Origin: Bartonella sp. AU16XJBT
Lineage (GTDB): Bacteria > Pseudomonadota > Alphaproteobacteria > Rhizobiales > Rhizobiaceae
Direction of reading: 5' to 3'
Assembly (NCBI RefSeq): GCF_028618665.1
Contig: NZ_JAQITF010000006.1
Coordinates: 62,001 to 126,000 of the forward strand
Length of the DNA stretch: 64,000 nucleotides
Numbering within the stretch: the first letter of the stretch is position 1; each line of letters opens with the position of its first letter. The notes beneath the pieces are model-generated. The model made no database searches and had not been told where the DNA came from. It saw nothing but the letters and a program-made list of their open reading frames with translations. The translations under genes were made by a program, and so were the position numbers. Shown here one piece after another: positions 40,163-50,237 of this stretch.

Positions 40163-43100
40163 CTATTGGATTCGGCCACTTGCATGAGCAAGCATGGTAT
40201 AAACTTTCCCTGTATCTGATATCAGATATTTGCGGACTGAGTTGGAGGAACCAGAGCTACGCGATATATCACGCAAGAGCTTTTCAAAATCCGTAACATA
40301 TTGATTTACTGAACGTTTAAACTCAAAATCGCTCATGTATTTTTTCTTAATCATTTCAAATATCGTTTTTCCATTTGAGGTATAAAGGTGTTCTATTACG
40401 ATATTTTTTTGTCCACGTTGATAATGATCCCATAGCTCAACAATGGCATTGTGATTAATCGCTTGCACTATACCTGATGCTAATGAGTTAAGAGAACTGT
40501 TTGCAGGACGTGGTTTTGTTTGCACGGATGTTAAAACAGCATCATTTGGGGTTTCATCATAAAATGTTTCATCACGTGAAGCTCTTTCTAAGAGATTTGA
40601 TACCCATTTATTGGGTCTTTTTTTGCTTTGATCTTGTTGCAAAACAGGTTTAGGGGGTATGATCTTTTTAATGGACTCAGAGGAATTTTCATTTCTCTTA
40701 TTAAGCATTGATGATGTAGGAAATGCCGATATTAACTGTTCTTTTGCGCTCTTTTGATCATTTTGTATAACACTGACGAGATCTTTTAATGCTGTAATTT
40801 GTTCATTCAAAGCCGTACGAATTGTTTGCGTTGTTTCTTTTGTTTTTTCTGGAAGCTTTTTAGCATTTTCATGAATGTCATTATTAATCTTTGAAAGCTC
40901 TAAACGAACTTCATCCGCAGAGCGACGTATATCTTCTGCTGCTCCTGAAAAACGCGTTGACGCCTCATTAATAAGCTTATTAAGGGATTGTTGGAATGAA
41001 TCTGTGGCGTTACGCGCATTCTTATCAGAGCGTTCAAGGGCTAAGTTGAAGATTTTTTCATAATGCTCAATCATTTGATTAATTTCATGAGACTTTGAAA
41101 CAAGAGCATCGCTTAATACAGAAAGCGTATTATGTTTTTCTTCAAGTGTTGCACTCAGTGAATTTTCAGACTGTTCAAGAACGTGAATAGTTTGGGAAAG
41201 TGTTTTTGCATGTTCACCAAAACTGCTCGTTATATGATTAATTTGTTCAAAGGTATTTTTTGAGAGTCCTTGCAGAATTTCAACATTATTATTGAGTGCT
41301 TGATTTGAGGCTGATAAACGCTCTGCTACTCGGTTTGTGTTGCGGAAAAAATTGTTCGTAGTCTCATTAAACTGACCGTCAATATTTTGAACAGCCGATA
41401 ATAAAACATTATTATTTTCCTGGAAGTTGTAAATTGATTGATTCAACTGTTTTAAGATGGATGAGACATTATTAACAAGCTCTTCCTTCATAGCCGTTAC
41501 TGTTTGCAGTGTTTCAGAGTTCGCTTTGTTCAAGCTATTCACTAAAGATTCATTATGTGCATAAATTCTCTGTTCAGCATCTTGTGTGGAGAGAGAGAGT
41601 TGTTCACCGATATGCTGCGTTAAAGAATCTATTGACTCTGTCGTACTTTGCGCTGCTTGATTTAAGTGATTTGTCAGCTCTGTTATTTTTCCAACATGTT
41701 CTGAAATTTGTATAGCTGTCTGATTCTTTGCGTCTTCCAGACGACTTGTTACATCAGAGAGCTGATATCCTAAATTGTTTTTAAGATTTTGCATAGAGTC
41801 ATGAAGAACATCACAACGTTCGTTAAGGACTTGCTCTATTGCTGTTGTTGATGTGTGAATTGTTTCATTCAATAATGCTTGTGCATTATGGCTGGCTGTT
41901 GCGAAAGCTTCTACAGTATGTGCTGTTTGTTCAGACAGAACGGATAGAACTTTTTCACTGGTATCATAAACTGTTTTTTTAACGTTTGATACAATGCGAT
42001 TGCCTGACTCTGAGAGAATATTTTCAGCTTGTGCGGCAACATTCGTAACAGATGAGAGAATTTGTTCACTCGTAGAAGAAAGAATATCAGAAGCTTTTAT
42101 AATCTTGTTATGCAGATTATCTGTAACTGTATTAACAGAATCTTCTAAGCTAACACGCATATTATCAACACTGCTTTCCAGCGTTTGTTGAATTATCTGA
42201 CTTTGCTCATTATTAAGCATGAGAGACGCCTTTAAAGTGTCAGAACGTTCCTCAATAACAGATGTTTGCATATCAATGGCTTCACAGACTTGGCTAAATT
42301 TTTCAGATAATGTTTCCTCTAGCGTTGTTGTCCGTTCAAGAATTTTGTGTGCACGATCTTCTAGATTTGTATCGAATGATTCCATACGTGTTTCAAGGGT
42401 TTCAAAGAAAACACCACTCGATTGAGAGAGAGTATTCTTTAAAATTTCGGCATGGCTTTCAAGGTTTTTGATATGATCTTGAACTGTTTCAGTAATGTTT
42501 TTATTATTGGCGGCAATTGCACTCTCAACTAAATCTATTTGTTGTTTCAATACAACATCGACACGTATATCACTTTTTGCGATGAGATCATGGATTGTTT
42601 CCATGCGTTGCTCGAGTGTACGTGCTTGATCAGCAAGAACTTCATTGAGAGAAAAGCTATTAATTGCTAAAGAGTCACGCAGAGCATCGGCACGGATATC
42701 AATATTTCTCGCTTGTGCTTCTAAAGCATCTTGGGTTGTATTGCAGCTTTGTACAATGACTTCTTGTAGTTTGTCAGTGCATTGAATGATATTTGCAATA
42801 TGGCTTTCAGCTTGTTTATCAACGACTTGAGCATTGTCAGTCAAAACTTTCTCAATATGAGAAGTATTTTGGGCCAAGACATCAATCTGATTTCTTAATG
42901 CATCAGCGATTTTATTCTTCTCGTTATCGAGCATGTCTGCCATGAGAGATCGTTGATCAGAAAGTTGCAATTTAAAATCTTGTGAACGTTCTTGTATGAT
43001 ATCAACAATGGCATTGTCGATATGTTGAATTTCTTCTCTCAGATTTTCTTGACTTTTATCAATTGCAGATAGAATAGCTTCACGTCCATTTGTAAATGCA

Positions 43101-44722
43101 TGGGTAATGTCTGCTGTTTTTTCTTGGAGATTTTCATTTATTTTCAAGACATGAGCTTCCAAGAAGTTACCAAGTTTTTCAGCATTATCCTCTAAAGCCT
43201 GACTGCGTTCTATAAAGGAATTAATGATGGAGTTACTGTGTTCTTTAAGAGAAAGATCAACAGTTGCTAAACGTTGTTCAAAGGCTCCAATTGCTTGCGA
43301 GGTTACGTTATCAAATTTAGAAGAGAGTTTATGTGCTTGGTCGTCGAGCTTTAAGATCTTCTCATCAAAATTCTGTAGAGATTGATTATTGCGATCAATA
43401 AGAGCTTTATCCAGGGCTTTAAACTTTTCATCGACAGTGTGCAGAGTTTGATCTGTTACTGCTTGCATATGTGTTGCAATTTTAGCAACATGCGCTTCCG
43501 CTTTTACTGCTGTTTCATTAAAGGCTTTTTCTATTTGTTTCTCATTATGATCAAACCGTTTTGCAAAACCATCAAAGTTTTTTCCTAATTCATCGAAAAA
43601 TTTTGTGTTTTTCTGCTGAATTTGTGTTGTTGTTTCATTAAATTTTGTAACAAGCTGATTTGTTACACCATCACCGGCATAGGAAAGTTTTGCAACAAGG
43701 TCTTCACCTTGTTTTTGTAAAGTTTGAGAAAGGGTTTGTGCAAGCTTTTCAACATTGGTTACAATTCTAGAGGTAACCAAGCCAAATTCATCGCTTAGTT
43801 GTTCCTGGGTTCCTTTAATTGTTGATTGTACGCGATCGGCGTGATTTAAAATGGCTATGCGTTCATTACTCAATTCTTTGATGAGTGTATGAATGCGTGA
43901 TTCATTCTCAGCATAGGCTTGTTCTAGGTTGTGAACTTCACCTTGTATGATTGCTTCAAGTTCAACAGCACGTCCGAGGGTACGCTCAATACCTTCGTTC
44001 ATTGCCGCTACTTCTTCACGAATGGTTTGCCCGATAGCAATAGCTTGTTTTTCAGATAATTGTTGTGGTTCACTAAGGCGCTGTGCAGCATTTGTCATAA
44101 GAAGAGCAATATTATGCAATTCGTTCGAACGTTTTGTTAATTGAGCAACGCCCCAAGATATAAGGATAGGAATTGCTGTTCCGGCTGCTACAGCGAGCCC
44201 TGTCGGGGATGTCACAAAAGTGCTGATATGAGATAAGGAGCTCAGTCCGCTAGGAGCGAGCTTATGCGCAATAAAGGCTCCTCCCGTTGCCCATAAAGCA
44301 CTAAGCGCTGTTGTATACCAGTAGACTCGAGAAGAAGAACGTTGCTTTAAGAGTCCAAAATTTACAGGGGTTGTTATATCATCATTTGCAGGAAGAAGTT
44401 TTGTCGACAACAATGTATTGTGGACCGTTCCCCCTGAAATCTCAGGTGAAGGTTTTGGAGCAAAAAGCTGGCCAACAACAGATTTGTCAATAACAGCGTC
44501 ATCATGAATATTAGAGACAAAAGTTGAAGGACCGTTTTCAGCAAAAAACTCTTCTTCTGCCATTGCAATTTTTTGAATCAAATCATCGACATTAACAATA
44601 TTTTCAGAATTATTGGATGATATCGTTTCCAATACTGTGTCATCGAAATCAAAGTTCATCGCTTTTGTGAGGGCTTCTTCAACTTCAACTTCAAATGTTT
44701 GCAATTTGGTTCTGCGTGCCAT
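40163..44722 (-). CDS. gpr: Giant coiled-coil membrane protein, probable growth pole ring (GPR) orthologue
   Basis: 1519 residues. An acidic N-terminal region (1-130) is followed by two hydrophobic segments at about 133-154 and 172-195, then about 1150 residues of almost continuous helical heptad-type sequence rich in Glu, Gln, Asn, Thr and Ser with apolipoprotein-like repeats (LxxxLxxxxxxLxxx). A Pro-rich linker (about 1330-1400) and a conserved C-terminal domain end the protein. This layout matches GPR, which forms a ring at the growth pole of Agrobacterium and is required for polar growth. Older annotations call such proteins kinesin-like, which the sequence does not support. The assignment is from architecture and N-terminal pattern, not an alignment. 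Confidence 0.7.
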   Translation of the reverse strand: MARRTKLQTFEVEVEEALTKAMNFDFDDTVLETISSNNSENIVNVDDLIQKIAMAEEEFFAENGPSTFVSNIHDDAVIDKSVVGQLFAPKPSPEISGGTVHNTLLSTKLLPANDDITTPVNFGLLKQRSSSRVYWYTTALSALWATGGAFIAHKLAPSGLSSLSHISTFVTSPTGLAVAAGTAIPILISWGVAQLTKRSNELHNIALLMTNAAQRLSEPQQLSEKQAIAIGQTIREEVAAMNEGIERTLGRAVELEAIIQGEVHNLEQAYAENESRIHTLIKELSNERIAILNHADRVQSTIKGTQEQLSDEFGLVTSRIVTNVEKLAQTLSQTLQKQGEDLVAKLSYAGDGVTNQLVTKFNETTTQIQQKNTKFFDELGKNFDGFAKRFDHNEKQIEKAFNETAVKAEAHVAKIATHMQAVTDQTLHTVDEKFKALDKALIDRNNQSLQNFDEKILKLDDQAHKLSSKFDNVTSQAIGAFEQRLATVDLSLKEHSNSIINSFIERSQALEDNAEKLGNFLEAHVLKINENLQEKTADITHAFTNGREAILSAIDKSQENLREEIQHIDNAIVDIIQERSQDFKLQLSDQRSLMADMLDNEKNKIADALRNQIDVLAQNTSHIEKVLTDNAQVVDKQAESHIANIIQCTDKLQEVIVQSCNTTQDALEAQARNIDIRADALRDSLAINSFSLNEVLADQARTLEQRMETIHDLIAKSDIRVDVVLKQQIDLVESAIAANNKNITETVQDHIKNLESHAEILKNTLSQSSGVFFETLETRMESFDTNLEDRAHKILERTTTLEETLSEKFSQVCEAIDMQTSVIEERSDTLKASLMLNNEQSQIIQQTLESSVDNMRVSLEDSVNTVTDNLHNKIIKASDILSSTSEQILSSVTNVAAQAENILSESGNRIVSNVKKTVYDTSEKVLSVLSEQTAHTVEAFATASHNAQALLNETIHTSTTAIEQVLNERCDVLHDSMQNLKNNLGYQLSDVTSRLEDAKNQTAIQISEHVGKITELTNHLNQAAQSTTESIDSLTQHIGEQLSLSTQDAEQRIYAHNESLVNSLNKANSETLQTVTAMKEELVNNVSSILKQLNQSIYNFQENNNVLLSAVQNIDGQFNETTNNFFRNTNRVAERLSASNQALNNNVEILQGLSKNTFEQINHITSSFGEHAKTLSQTIHVLEQSENSLSATLEEKHNTLSVLSDALVSKSHEINQMIEHYEKIFNLALERSDKNARNATDSFQQSLNKLINEASTRFSGAAEDIRRSADEVRLELSKINNDIHENAKKLPEKTKETTQTIRTALNEQITALKDLVSVIQNDQKSAKEQLISAFPTSSMLNKRNENSSESIKKIIPPKPVLQQDQSKKRPNKWVSNLLERASRDETFYDETPNDAVLTSVQTKPRPANSSLNSLASGIVQAINHNAIVELWDHYQRGQKNIVIEHLYTSNGKTIFEMIKKKYMSDFEFKRSVNQYVTDFEKLLRDISRSSGSSNSVRKYLISDTGKVYTMLAHASGRIQ

Positions 44723-45386
44723 ACTCGCCTCGTACTCTTACAGACGGAAAAAAAGGGATACGTCCTCTTCTACATAATTCCCGCATACTAGCTGTTAATT
44801 ATTTAGAAAGGAATATGCTGAGGGGAAAAATTTGAAAACTTATCAAAATAAAGTTAACGCGGTATCTTACGCTCTGTTTAAAAATGTTATAAAATATAGT
44901 AAAAACAATTTATTATTTGATCCGACAAATAACAAAAATACTGTTTACAACTTGTGCTTATAAAAAGCTTTATCAACCTATTTTCTTTAAGATAAGGACA
45001 ATTTAATGGCAGTTATATATTAATGTTAAAAAAACAGTGTGGTGCGAATGCGTTTTTTGAATATCGATGATCGATAAATATTGTTGTCCGCTACTTTTAT
45101 TGATTCCAAACGAAGGGGACTTATCATCTCGTCTATAATAGCTTAGGATGTATAAAAATCTGTCTCTTAAATTGTAAGTTCATAAAAAAGTAAACGTGGA
45201 AAAATTTTGAATTTAATGATAGCTTTTCATAAGTTGTACTTTAATTATTACCTTAAAGGGCGGTTTTTTCTCTAATTTCAGTTGTTTGTTGCTAAAATTT
45301 GAAGCTTCTACGTTGACAATTGAATATTTTTCAGTCGATATGCATGCACGAATATTTTATGCAATCGAGATGAAGGTGTAAGAATA
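44723..45386. other. Divergent intergenic region between the coiled-coil gene and hfq
   Basis: No gene seen. It must hold promoters for both flanking genes. A candidate hfq promoter is listed separately; the rest is AT-rich without other recognisable sites. Confidence 0.5.
45313..45341 (+). promoter_or_regulatory. Candidate sigma-70 promoter of hfq
   Basis: TTGACA at 45313-45318 is followed after 17 bases by CGATAT, about 45 bases before the hfq start. The -35 is perfect; the -10 is weak but similar to the rhizobial pattern CTATAT. Confidence 0.4.
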
Positions 45387-45626
45387 ATGGCAGAGCGATC
45401 ACAACACCTGCAAGATGTGTTTTTAAATACGGTGCGTAAACAAAAAATTTCCCTTACAATTTTTCTTGTTAATGGCGTTAAGCTCACGGGTATTGTAACT
45501 TCATTTGATAGTTTTTGCGTCCTTTTGCGCCGAGATGGACACGCGCAATTGGTTTATAAGCATGCTATTTCTACGATTATGCCTGGACAGCCTGTACAGA
45601 TGTTTGAAGGAGAAAGTCCTGAGTAA
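45387..45626 (+). CDS. hfq: RNA chaperone Hfq
   Basis: Hexameric Sm-like RNA-binding protein that pairs small RNAs with mRNAs. The 79 residues carry the Sm1 part ([28 protein letters not shown], with the Gln of the uridine-binding proximal face) and Sm2 as [11 protein letters not shown]. The short C-terminal tail is usual in alphaproteobacteria. A purine-rich GATGAAGGTG leader precedes the ATG. hflX follows by 54 bases, the classic hfq-hflX pair. Confidence 0.97.
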   Translation: MAERSQHLQDVFLNTVRKQKISLTIFLVNGVKLTGIVTSFDSFCVLLRRDGHAQLVYKHAISTIMPGQPVQMFEGESPE

Positions 45627-45680
45627 ACGTATCATTTTAAGATAAACCTCTTATCCCATTTTAAAAGTACTTAGATTGCT

Positions 45681-47024
45681 ATGATAAATGAAAATGAGAG
45701 ATTAAGAGGCGTATTTTCGCAAATTATAAAACAGGTGCGCGCACTTGTTTTGATACCGATTTTTCAAGAGAATAGAAGTGAAAGCTCTTTGAGAGATTGT
45801 TCTATATCTTCCCGTGTTCAAGAGGCATTGGGGTTAGCGCGTGCTATAAGGTTAGAAGTTGTTAATTATGAAACAATTAATATTGCAACACCTCGTCCTG
45901 CGACTCTCTTTGGAAAAGGTAAAGTAGATGCACTCGCCGATTATATCGATGAATATTCCATTGAGCTTGTGATTATAGATCACTTTTTAACGCCAGTACA
46001 GCAGCGTAATTTAGAAAAATTATGGCATTGTAAAGTTATTGATAGAACAGCTTTGATTCTTGAGATTTTTGGTGATCGTGCACGAACAAAAGAAGGGGTT
46101 TTGCAAGTAGAATTGGCGCATTTGTCCTATCAAAAAGGGCGGCTTGTGCGGAGTTGGACGCACTTGGAAAGGCAACGTGGAGGGCGTGGCTTTCTAGGTG
46201 GGCCTGGTGAAACACAAATTGAAGCAGACAGGCGTCTTTTGCAAGAGAAAATTATTCGTATTCGTCGCGAATTGGAAACTGTTATTAAAACACGCGCACT
46301 TCATAGAGCAAAAAGAAAAAAAACATCTTATCCTGTTGTTGCACTGGTAGGATATACGAATACAGGAAAATCAACTCTTTTTAACCGCTTAAGCGGTGCT
46401 GATGTTTTAGCAAAGAATATGTTATTTGCAACGCTTGATCCAACTTTGCGCAAAGTTGTTCTTCCCCATGGAAAAACTGTTCTTTTGTCTGATACTGTAG
46501 GCTTTATCTCTAATTTGCCAACAAATTTGATTGCAGCGTTTAGAGCAACTCTTGAAGAAGTGGTTGAAGCGGATCTCATTCTTCATGTAAGAGACATGTT
46601 AGATTTTGATCATCGTGCCCATGCTCAAGATGTCTTAGAAGTGCTTTCAAGTCTTGATATCGATATTGATGATACAGAGCATATCATAGAAGTTTGGAAT
46701 AAGATTGATATGTTAGATGAGCAAGCATTGAATGTTTTACAAACGAGCGCAAAGTCACGGTTAAATCCTGCGCTCATAGTATCAGCCCTTAAAGGGGATG
46801 GACTTGATCAATTATTAAGAACCATTGAAAAGCGAATTTTTGGAGAGGTGCAAAGCATTGAATATCTTTTAAAACCTCATGAAATGTTCCTTATTGATTG
46901 GTTTTATGAAAACTCTGCGGAAATAAAGCAGGAAGGGCATGATGATGGGTCTGTTACCATTAGAGCTGTTCTTACTTCTGAAGCAAAAAAACAACTAGAG
47001 AACATCAAAAAAAATATGAATTAA
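45681..47024 (+). CDS. hflX: Ribosome-associated GTPase HflX
   Basis: GTPase that splits stalled or heat-damaged ribosomes. The N-terminal HflX domain (about 20-190) has ATLFGKGKVDALADYI and the end GGRGFLGGPGETQIEADRR. The G domain has G1 GYTNTGKSTLFN, G2/G3 as FATLDPTLR and DTVGFI, and G4 NKID. At 447 residues it is full length. Cotranscribed with hfq. Confidence 0.96.
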   Translation: MINENERLRGVFSQIIKQVRALVLIPIFQENRSESSLRDCSISSRVQEALGLARAIRLEVVNYETINIATPRPATLFGKGKVDALADYIDEYSIELVIIDHFLTPVQQRNLEKLWHCKVIDRTALILEIFGDRARTKEGVLQVELAHLSYQKGRLVRSWTHLERQRGGRGFLGGPGETQIEADRRLLQEKIIRIRRELETVIKTRALHRAKRKKTSYPVVALVGYTNTGKSTLFNRLSGADVLAKNMLFATLDPTLRKVVLPHGKTVLLSDTVGFISNLPTNLIAAFRATLEEVVEADLILHVRDMLDFDHRAHAQDVLEVLSSLDIDIDDTEHIIEVWNKIDMLDEQALNVLQTSAKSRLNPALIVSALKGDGLDQLLRTIEKRIFGEVQSIEYLLKPHEMFLIDWFYENSAEIKQEGHDDGSVTIRAVLTSEAKKQLENIKKNMN

Positions 47025-47168
47025 GTTTTTTTAAGCTATTGTTGAACTTTTTTGCTCAGATTTTATGTTTTTCTTATCTCAAAATAATATGACAGCAAGT
47101 TAAGAGGATAGTTACTACTTTCTCTTAATAAAACAATATGAAAAAATATTTTGCTGGTTAAAATAAAG

Positions 47169-48995
47169 ATGAGTCTTAAATGTAATAAAAGACTGTTCGT
47201 ACGTACAGTATGGCGAAACATTTTGATTGTTTTGCTGTTACAAATGCTGTGTATCTCTTTGATTTGGTTGTATTATTTTGTTCAACCCCGTGGTTACCAA
47301 GCAACTTTAGTATTTTCATTATCTGATTCTGTAGGAAAGTCATTACCGATTGAAAAACAAGACAATATTATCGCCTTTTTGTTTTTACAGCCTATATTTT
47401 TAGATGATTCGCATTTTTCTTTAAGTGCTTCTTATAAGAAAAAAAAACAGGAAAATATCCGTTTATCGCGTCATGGTGATCTTATCAATCTTACTTTCGA
47501 AGCTGAAACACGTGAAGCAGCTCAACGGGGGGTGGAAACTTGGTTTTCTGCGTTTTCACAAGTCATCATAAAACAGAAACAGTCTTTGTTAAATGAGAAA
47601 TTAGAAGACAAACAATATGATAATACTGCGATTATTAATATCATGCAGGAATTTCGTGCCTCTGTTGATTCTTTTATTCAGCATGGAGTAAAACAAACAG
47701 AGCTTCATGATCTTTCGATGCAATTAACGCAAGCAACTTTAAAGCGTATTCATTTAACAAGTTTGAATTCAACGATTAACATGATGCGTGAAAATGGGCA
47801 GTCTTTACTGTCCTTATCGTTTATTGCAGACAATTCAGCAATTATAGCTTTGGAATCTAAACGTGATCTTTTGGAAACACAAAGAGCACATATGGCTGTG
47901 CAATTGGGATGGACACACCCTCAAATTAAGGCAATGACTGCGGAATTAGAGGCGGTTTCTCAGCAATTAAAAAATAAAATTTTGCAGATCGTTTATCAAG
48001 TCCATTCAGATGAGATTATTGCAACGGAGTTGGAAAAACAGCTCAAAAAAAGGATGAGCTTTTTTGTAAAAGATCAATGCCAATCTTTGAATCAAATATT
48101 TAACGCGTTTGAAAATAAAATAAAAGTAGAGATTGATGCACAAAATAAAATGATGAGCAAGTCTGCTCAAGGGAGAGAAAAAGTTATTGGTTCATATCGG
48201 GGATTAAATGATGATTCTCTTCTCTTGCAAAATACAAAGATCCACGTGGTTATGCCAACAACGTTAGCGCCAATTTCGTTTATCGCTCTTTATGGAAAAA
48301 ATATTCTTGTGAGTGCATTGGCCAGCTTTCTTACTCTTTTTCTCGGAATAGTATTATTTTATCCGTGCTTTAGAAGCAAAAAAGATAAACTCTCAGAAGA
48401 GGATTTGAGATCAAAAGAAAATTCTTTCAAGAAAAATGAGAGTATTTTAGTCTCTCAAGAAACGAAAAGTCTTGAAGCTTTTATTACGATAGAGGGATTA
48501 TCTGATGTTTTGAAATGGCGAGCCTCAACCATTATTTCAATTATTGGACCAGAGGCAGCACGGACAGCGGCAAAACTTTCACTTCATCTTATAAAAGAGA
48601 ACAAAACAATTTTGTTGGTCGATATCTCTGGCCAACAAATAGAGAAAGTCATTGGTCCACATCGGGGGCTGAGCGATATTTTAACGGGCAATGCTCAGTT
48701 GCATGATGTTATTTATCGTGATTATGATACGGGGGTTGATATTCTTCCTCAAGGGTTAACAAGCGCTGTTTCTGCACAAGATTTTTCAGATAATATTTCT
48801 CATATATTACAAGAATTTAAAAAAGAGTATGATTTTATTATTTTAGAGATGGCAAGTGAACCCAAATATGGATTTGAGCAATTTGCAGAGCTAACGGACT
48901 ATTATATTTGTCATACTGTTCTTAATGAGCAGGATTGGATGATGCGGATGGTCAGTCACTTTCCAAAGACTGTTTATCGCGTTGTTGCATTATAA
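47169..48995 (+). CDS. Polysaccharide co-polymerase (Wzz) fused to a degenerate BY-kinase-like domain
   Basis: About 608 residues. A membrane segment near the N-terminus is followed by a large periplasmic region with coiled-coil character, a second membrane segment (KNILVSALASFLTLFLGIVLFY), and a cytoplasmic C-terminal domain of about 180 residues. This is the layout of ExoP/Wzc proteins that control exopolysaccharide chain length. In the C-terminal domain the Walker A region reads IISIIGPEAARTAAKLS, with no GKS/GKT. The downstream ILLVDISG and the tail lack the usual Tyr cluster. Kinase activity is therefore unlikely. The ATG at 47169 is preferred over a TTG at 47151. No sugar transferase is adjacent. 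Confidence 0.7.
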   Translation: MSLKCNKRLFVRTVWRNILIVLLLQMLCISLIWLYYFVQPRGYQATLVFSLSDSVGKSLPIEKQDNIIAFLFLQPIFLDDSHFSLSASYKKKKQENIRLSRHGDLINLTFEAETREAAQRGVETWFSAFSQVIIKQKQSLLNEKLEDKQYDNTAIINIMQEFRASVDSFIQHGVKQTELHDLSMQLTQATLKRIHLTSLNSTINMMRENGQSLLSLSFIADNSAIIALESKRDLLETQRAHMAVQLGWTHPQIKAMTAELEAVSQQLKNKILQIVYQVHSDEIIATELEKQLKKRMSFFVKDQCQSLNQIFNAFENKIKVEIDAQNKMMSKSAQGREKVIGSYRGLNDDSLLLQNTKIHVVMPTTLAPISFIALYGKNILVSALASFLTLFLGIVLFYPCFRSKKDKLSEEDLRSKENSFKKNESILVSQETKSLEAFITIEGLSDVLKWRASTIISIIGPEAARTAAKLSLHLIKENKTILLVDISGQQIEKVIGPHRGLSDILTGNAQLHDVIYRDYDTGVDILPQGLTSAVSAQDFSDNISHILQEFKKEYDFIILEMASEPKYGFEQFAELTDYYICHTVLNEQDWMMRMVSHFPKTVYRVVAL

Positions 48996-49124
48996 ACTTC
49001 GTAAAAAAGAAATATGTATCCCGTGTTGTAGCGGTATGCTTGTTTTTTGCTAAAGTTGTAGTACATACTTAAAATACGAAGATTTTATGTTTAAATTTTA
49101 AATGCATTGTAGTCGGAGAGAAGC

Positions 49125-50216
49125 GTGGGGCAATCAGAGATGGTAGTAAAAAGATTAAACGATAACCTTTTAACACCTGTGCAAAAGAGAAATCGAAAGC
49201 AAATTCAGGTGTGGCTTTATTCTATTTTATTGCTTTGCTTAGCAATTGTTTTGGTAGGGGGTGCAACTCGTTTGACGGGATCAGGATTATCGATAACAGA
49301 ATGGAAGCCAATTCATGGCGTTATTCCACCGATCGGTGTGGAGCAATGGCAAGAGGAGTTTTTAAAATATCAACAGATCACACAGTATAAGTTGCTTAAT
49401 CGTGATATGACTTTAAGTGCTTTTAAGGTCATTTTTTGGTGGGAATGGGCGCACCGTGTTCTCGGGCGTCTTGTTGGGCTTGTCGCTTTATTGGGGGTAA
49501 TTTGGTTTTGGGCGACGAAGCGTATCGAAAAAAATATTTTACTCCTGCTTATTGTTGTACCGATCCTTATCGCCTTTCAAGGCTTTATTGGTTGGTGGAT
49601 GGTTGCTTCAGGGATTGGACAAAGTAATCTAACAAGTGTGAGCCAATATCGTTTGGCGTTTCATCTTATAACAGCATGTTTTGTTATTATTTTTGTTACT
49701 TATTTATCTCGAGGACTTACAGAGTATTCTGAAAAACCAGCCAATCAAAAGGTGCAATATTTTGCGGCTTGGATTGTTATTTTCGTTTTGATAGAGATTT
49801 ATTTGGGTGCTTTGGTTGCAGGGCTTCATGCTGGAAAAGTCTATAATACATGGCCCCTTATGGATGGTCAGATTATTCCGGATGGGTTGTTGCAGCAACG
49901 CCCTTATTGGCTTAATTTATTCGAAAATCCCTTAACAGTTCAATTTATTCATCGGTTTTTTGCTTATTTTTTATTTATTATCTCAGCTCTTCATGCTTTC
50001 TATGTACAAAAAAATGTTCCGCATTCAACCCATTCTCGTCGGGCATTTCTTATCTGCTTTATGATCATTATCCAAGCACTTTTAGGTATCTTGACACTGT
50101 TACATGAGGTTCCGATAAGTTTGGGGCTCATTCATCAAAGTATGGCATTAGCCGTGTTATGTTTTGCAGTTGCGCATTGGCGAGCAACAAAAGGGGCATA
50201 CCGCGTTGTTGAATAA
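49125..50216 (+). CDS. ctaA: Heme A synthase
   Basis: Membrane enzyme that oxidises heme O to heme A for aa3-type cytochrome oxidase; this is the alphaproteobacterial/COX15 type. About 363 residues with eight hydrophobic segments and conserved heme-ligand histidines: GGATRLTGSGLSITEWKPIHGVIPP, WWEWAHRVLGRLVG, the later FIHRFFAY and GLIHQSMALAV. The GTG at 49125 has GGAGAG at good distance; the ATG at 49140 is an alternative. Convergent with argC, 21 bases away. Confidence 0.95.
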   Translation: MGQSEMVVKRLNDNLLTPVQKRNRKQIQVWLYSILLLCLAIVLVGGATRLTGSGLSITEWKPIHGVIPPIGVEQWQEEFLKYQQITQYKLLNRDMTLSAFKVIFWWEWAHRVLGRLVGLVALLGVIWFWATKRIEKNILLLLIVVPILIAFQGFIGWWMVASGIGQSNLTSVSQYRLAFHLITACFVIIFVTYLSRGLTEYSEKPANQKVQYFAAWIVIFVLIEIYLGALVAGLHAGKVYNTWPLMDGQIIPDGLLQQRPYWLNLFENPLTVQFIHRFFAYFLFIISALHAFYVQKNVPHSTHSRRAFLICFMIIIQALLGILTLLHEVPISLGLIHQSMALAVLCFAVAHWRATKGAYRVVE

Positions 50217-50237
50217 AAGTTTGTATCCAGATAGCGT

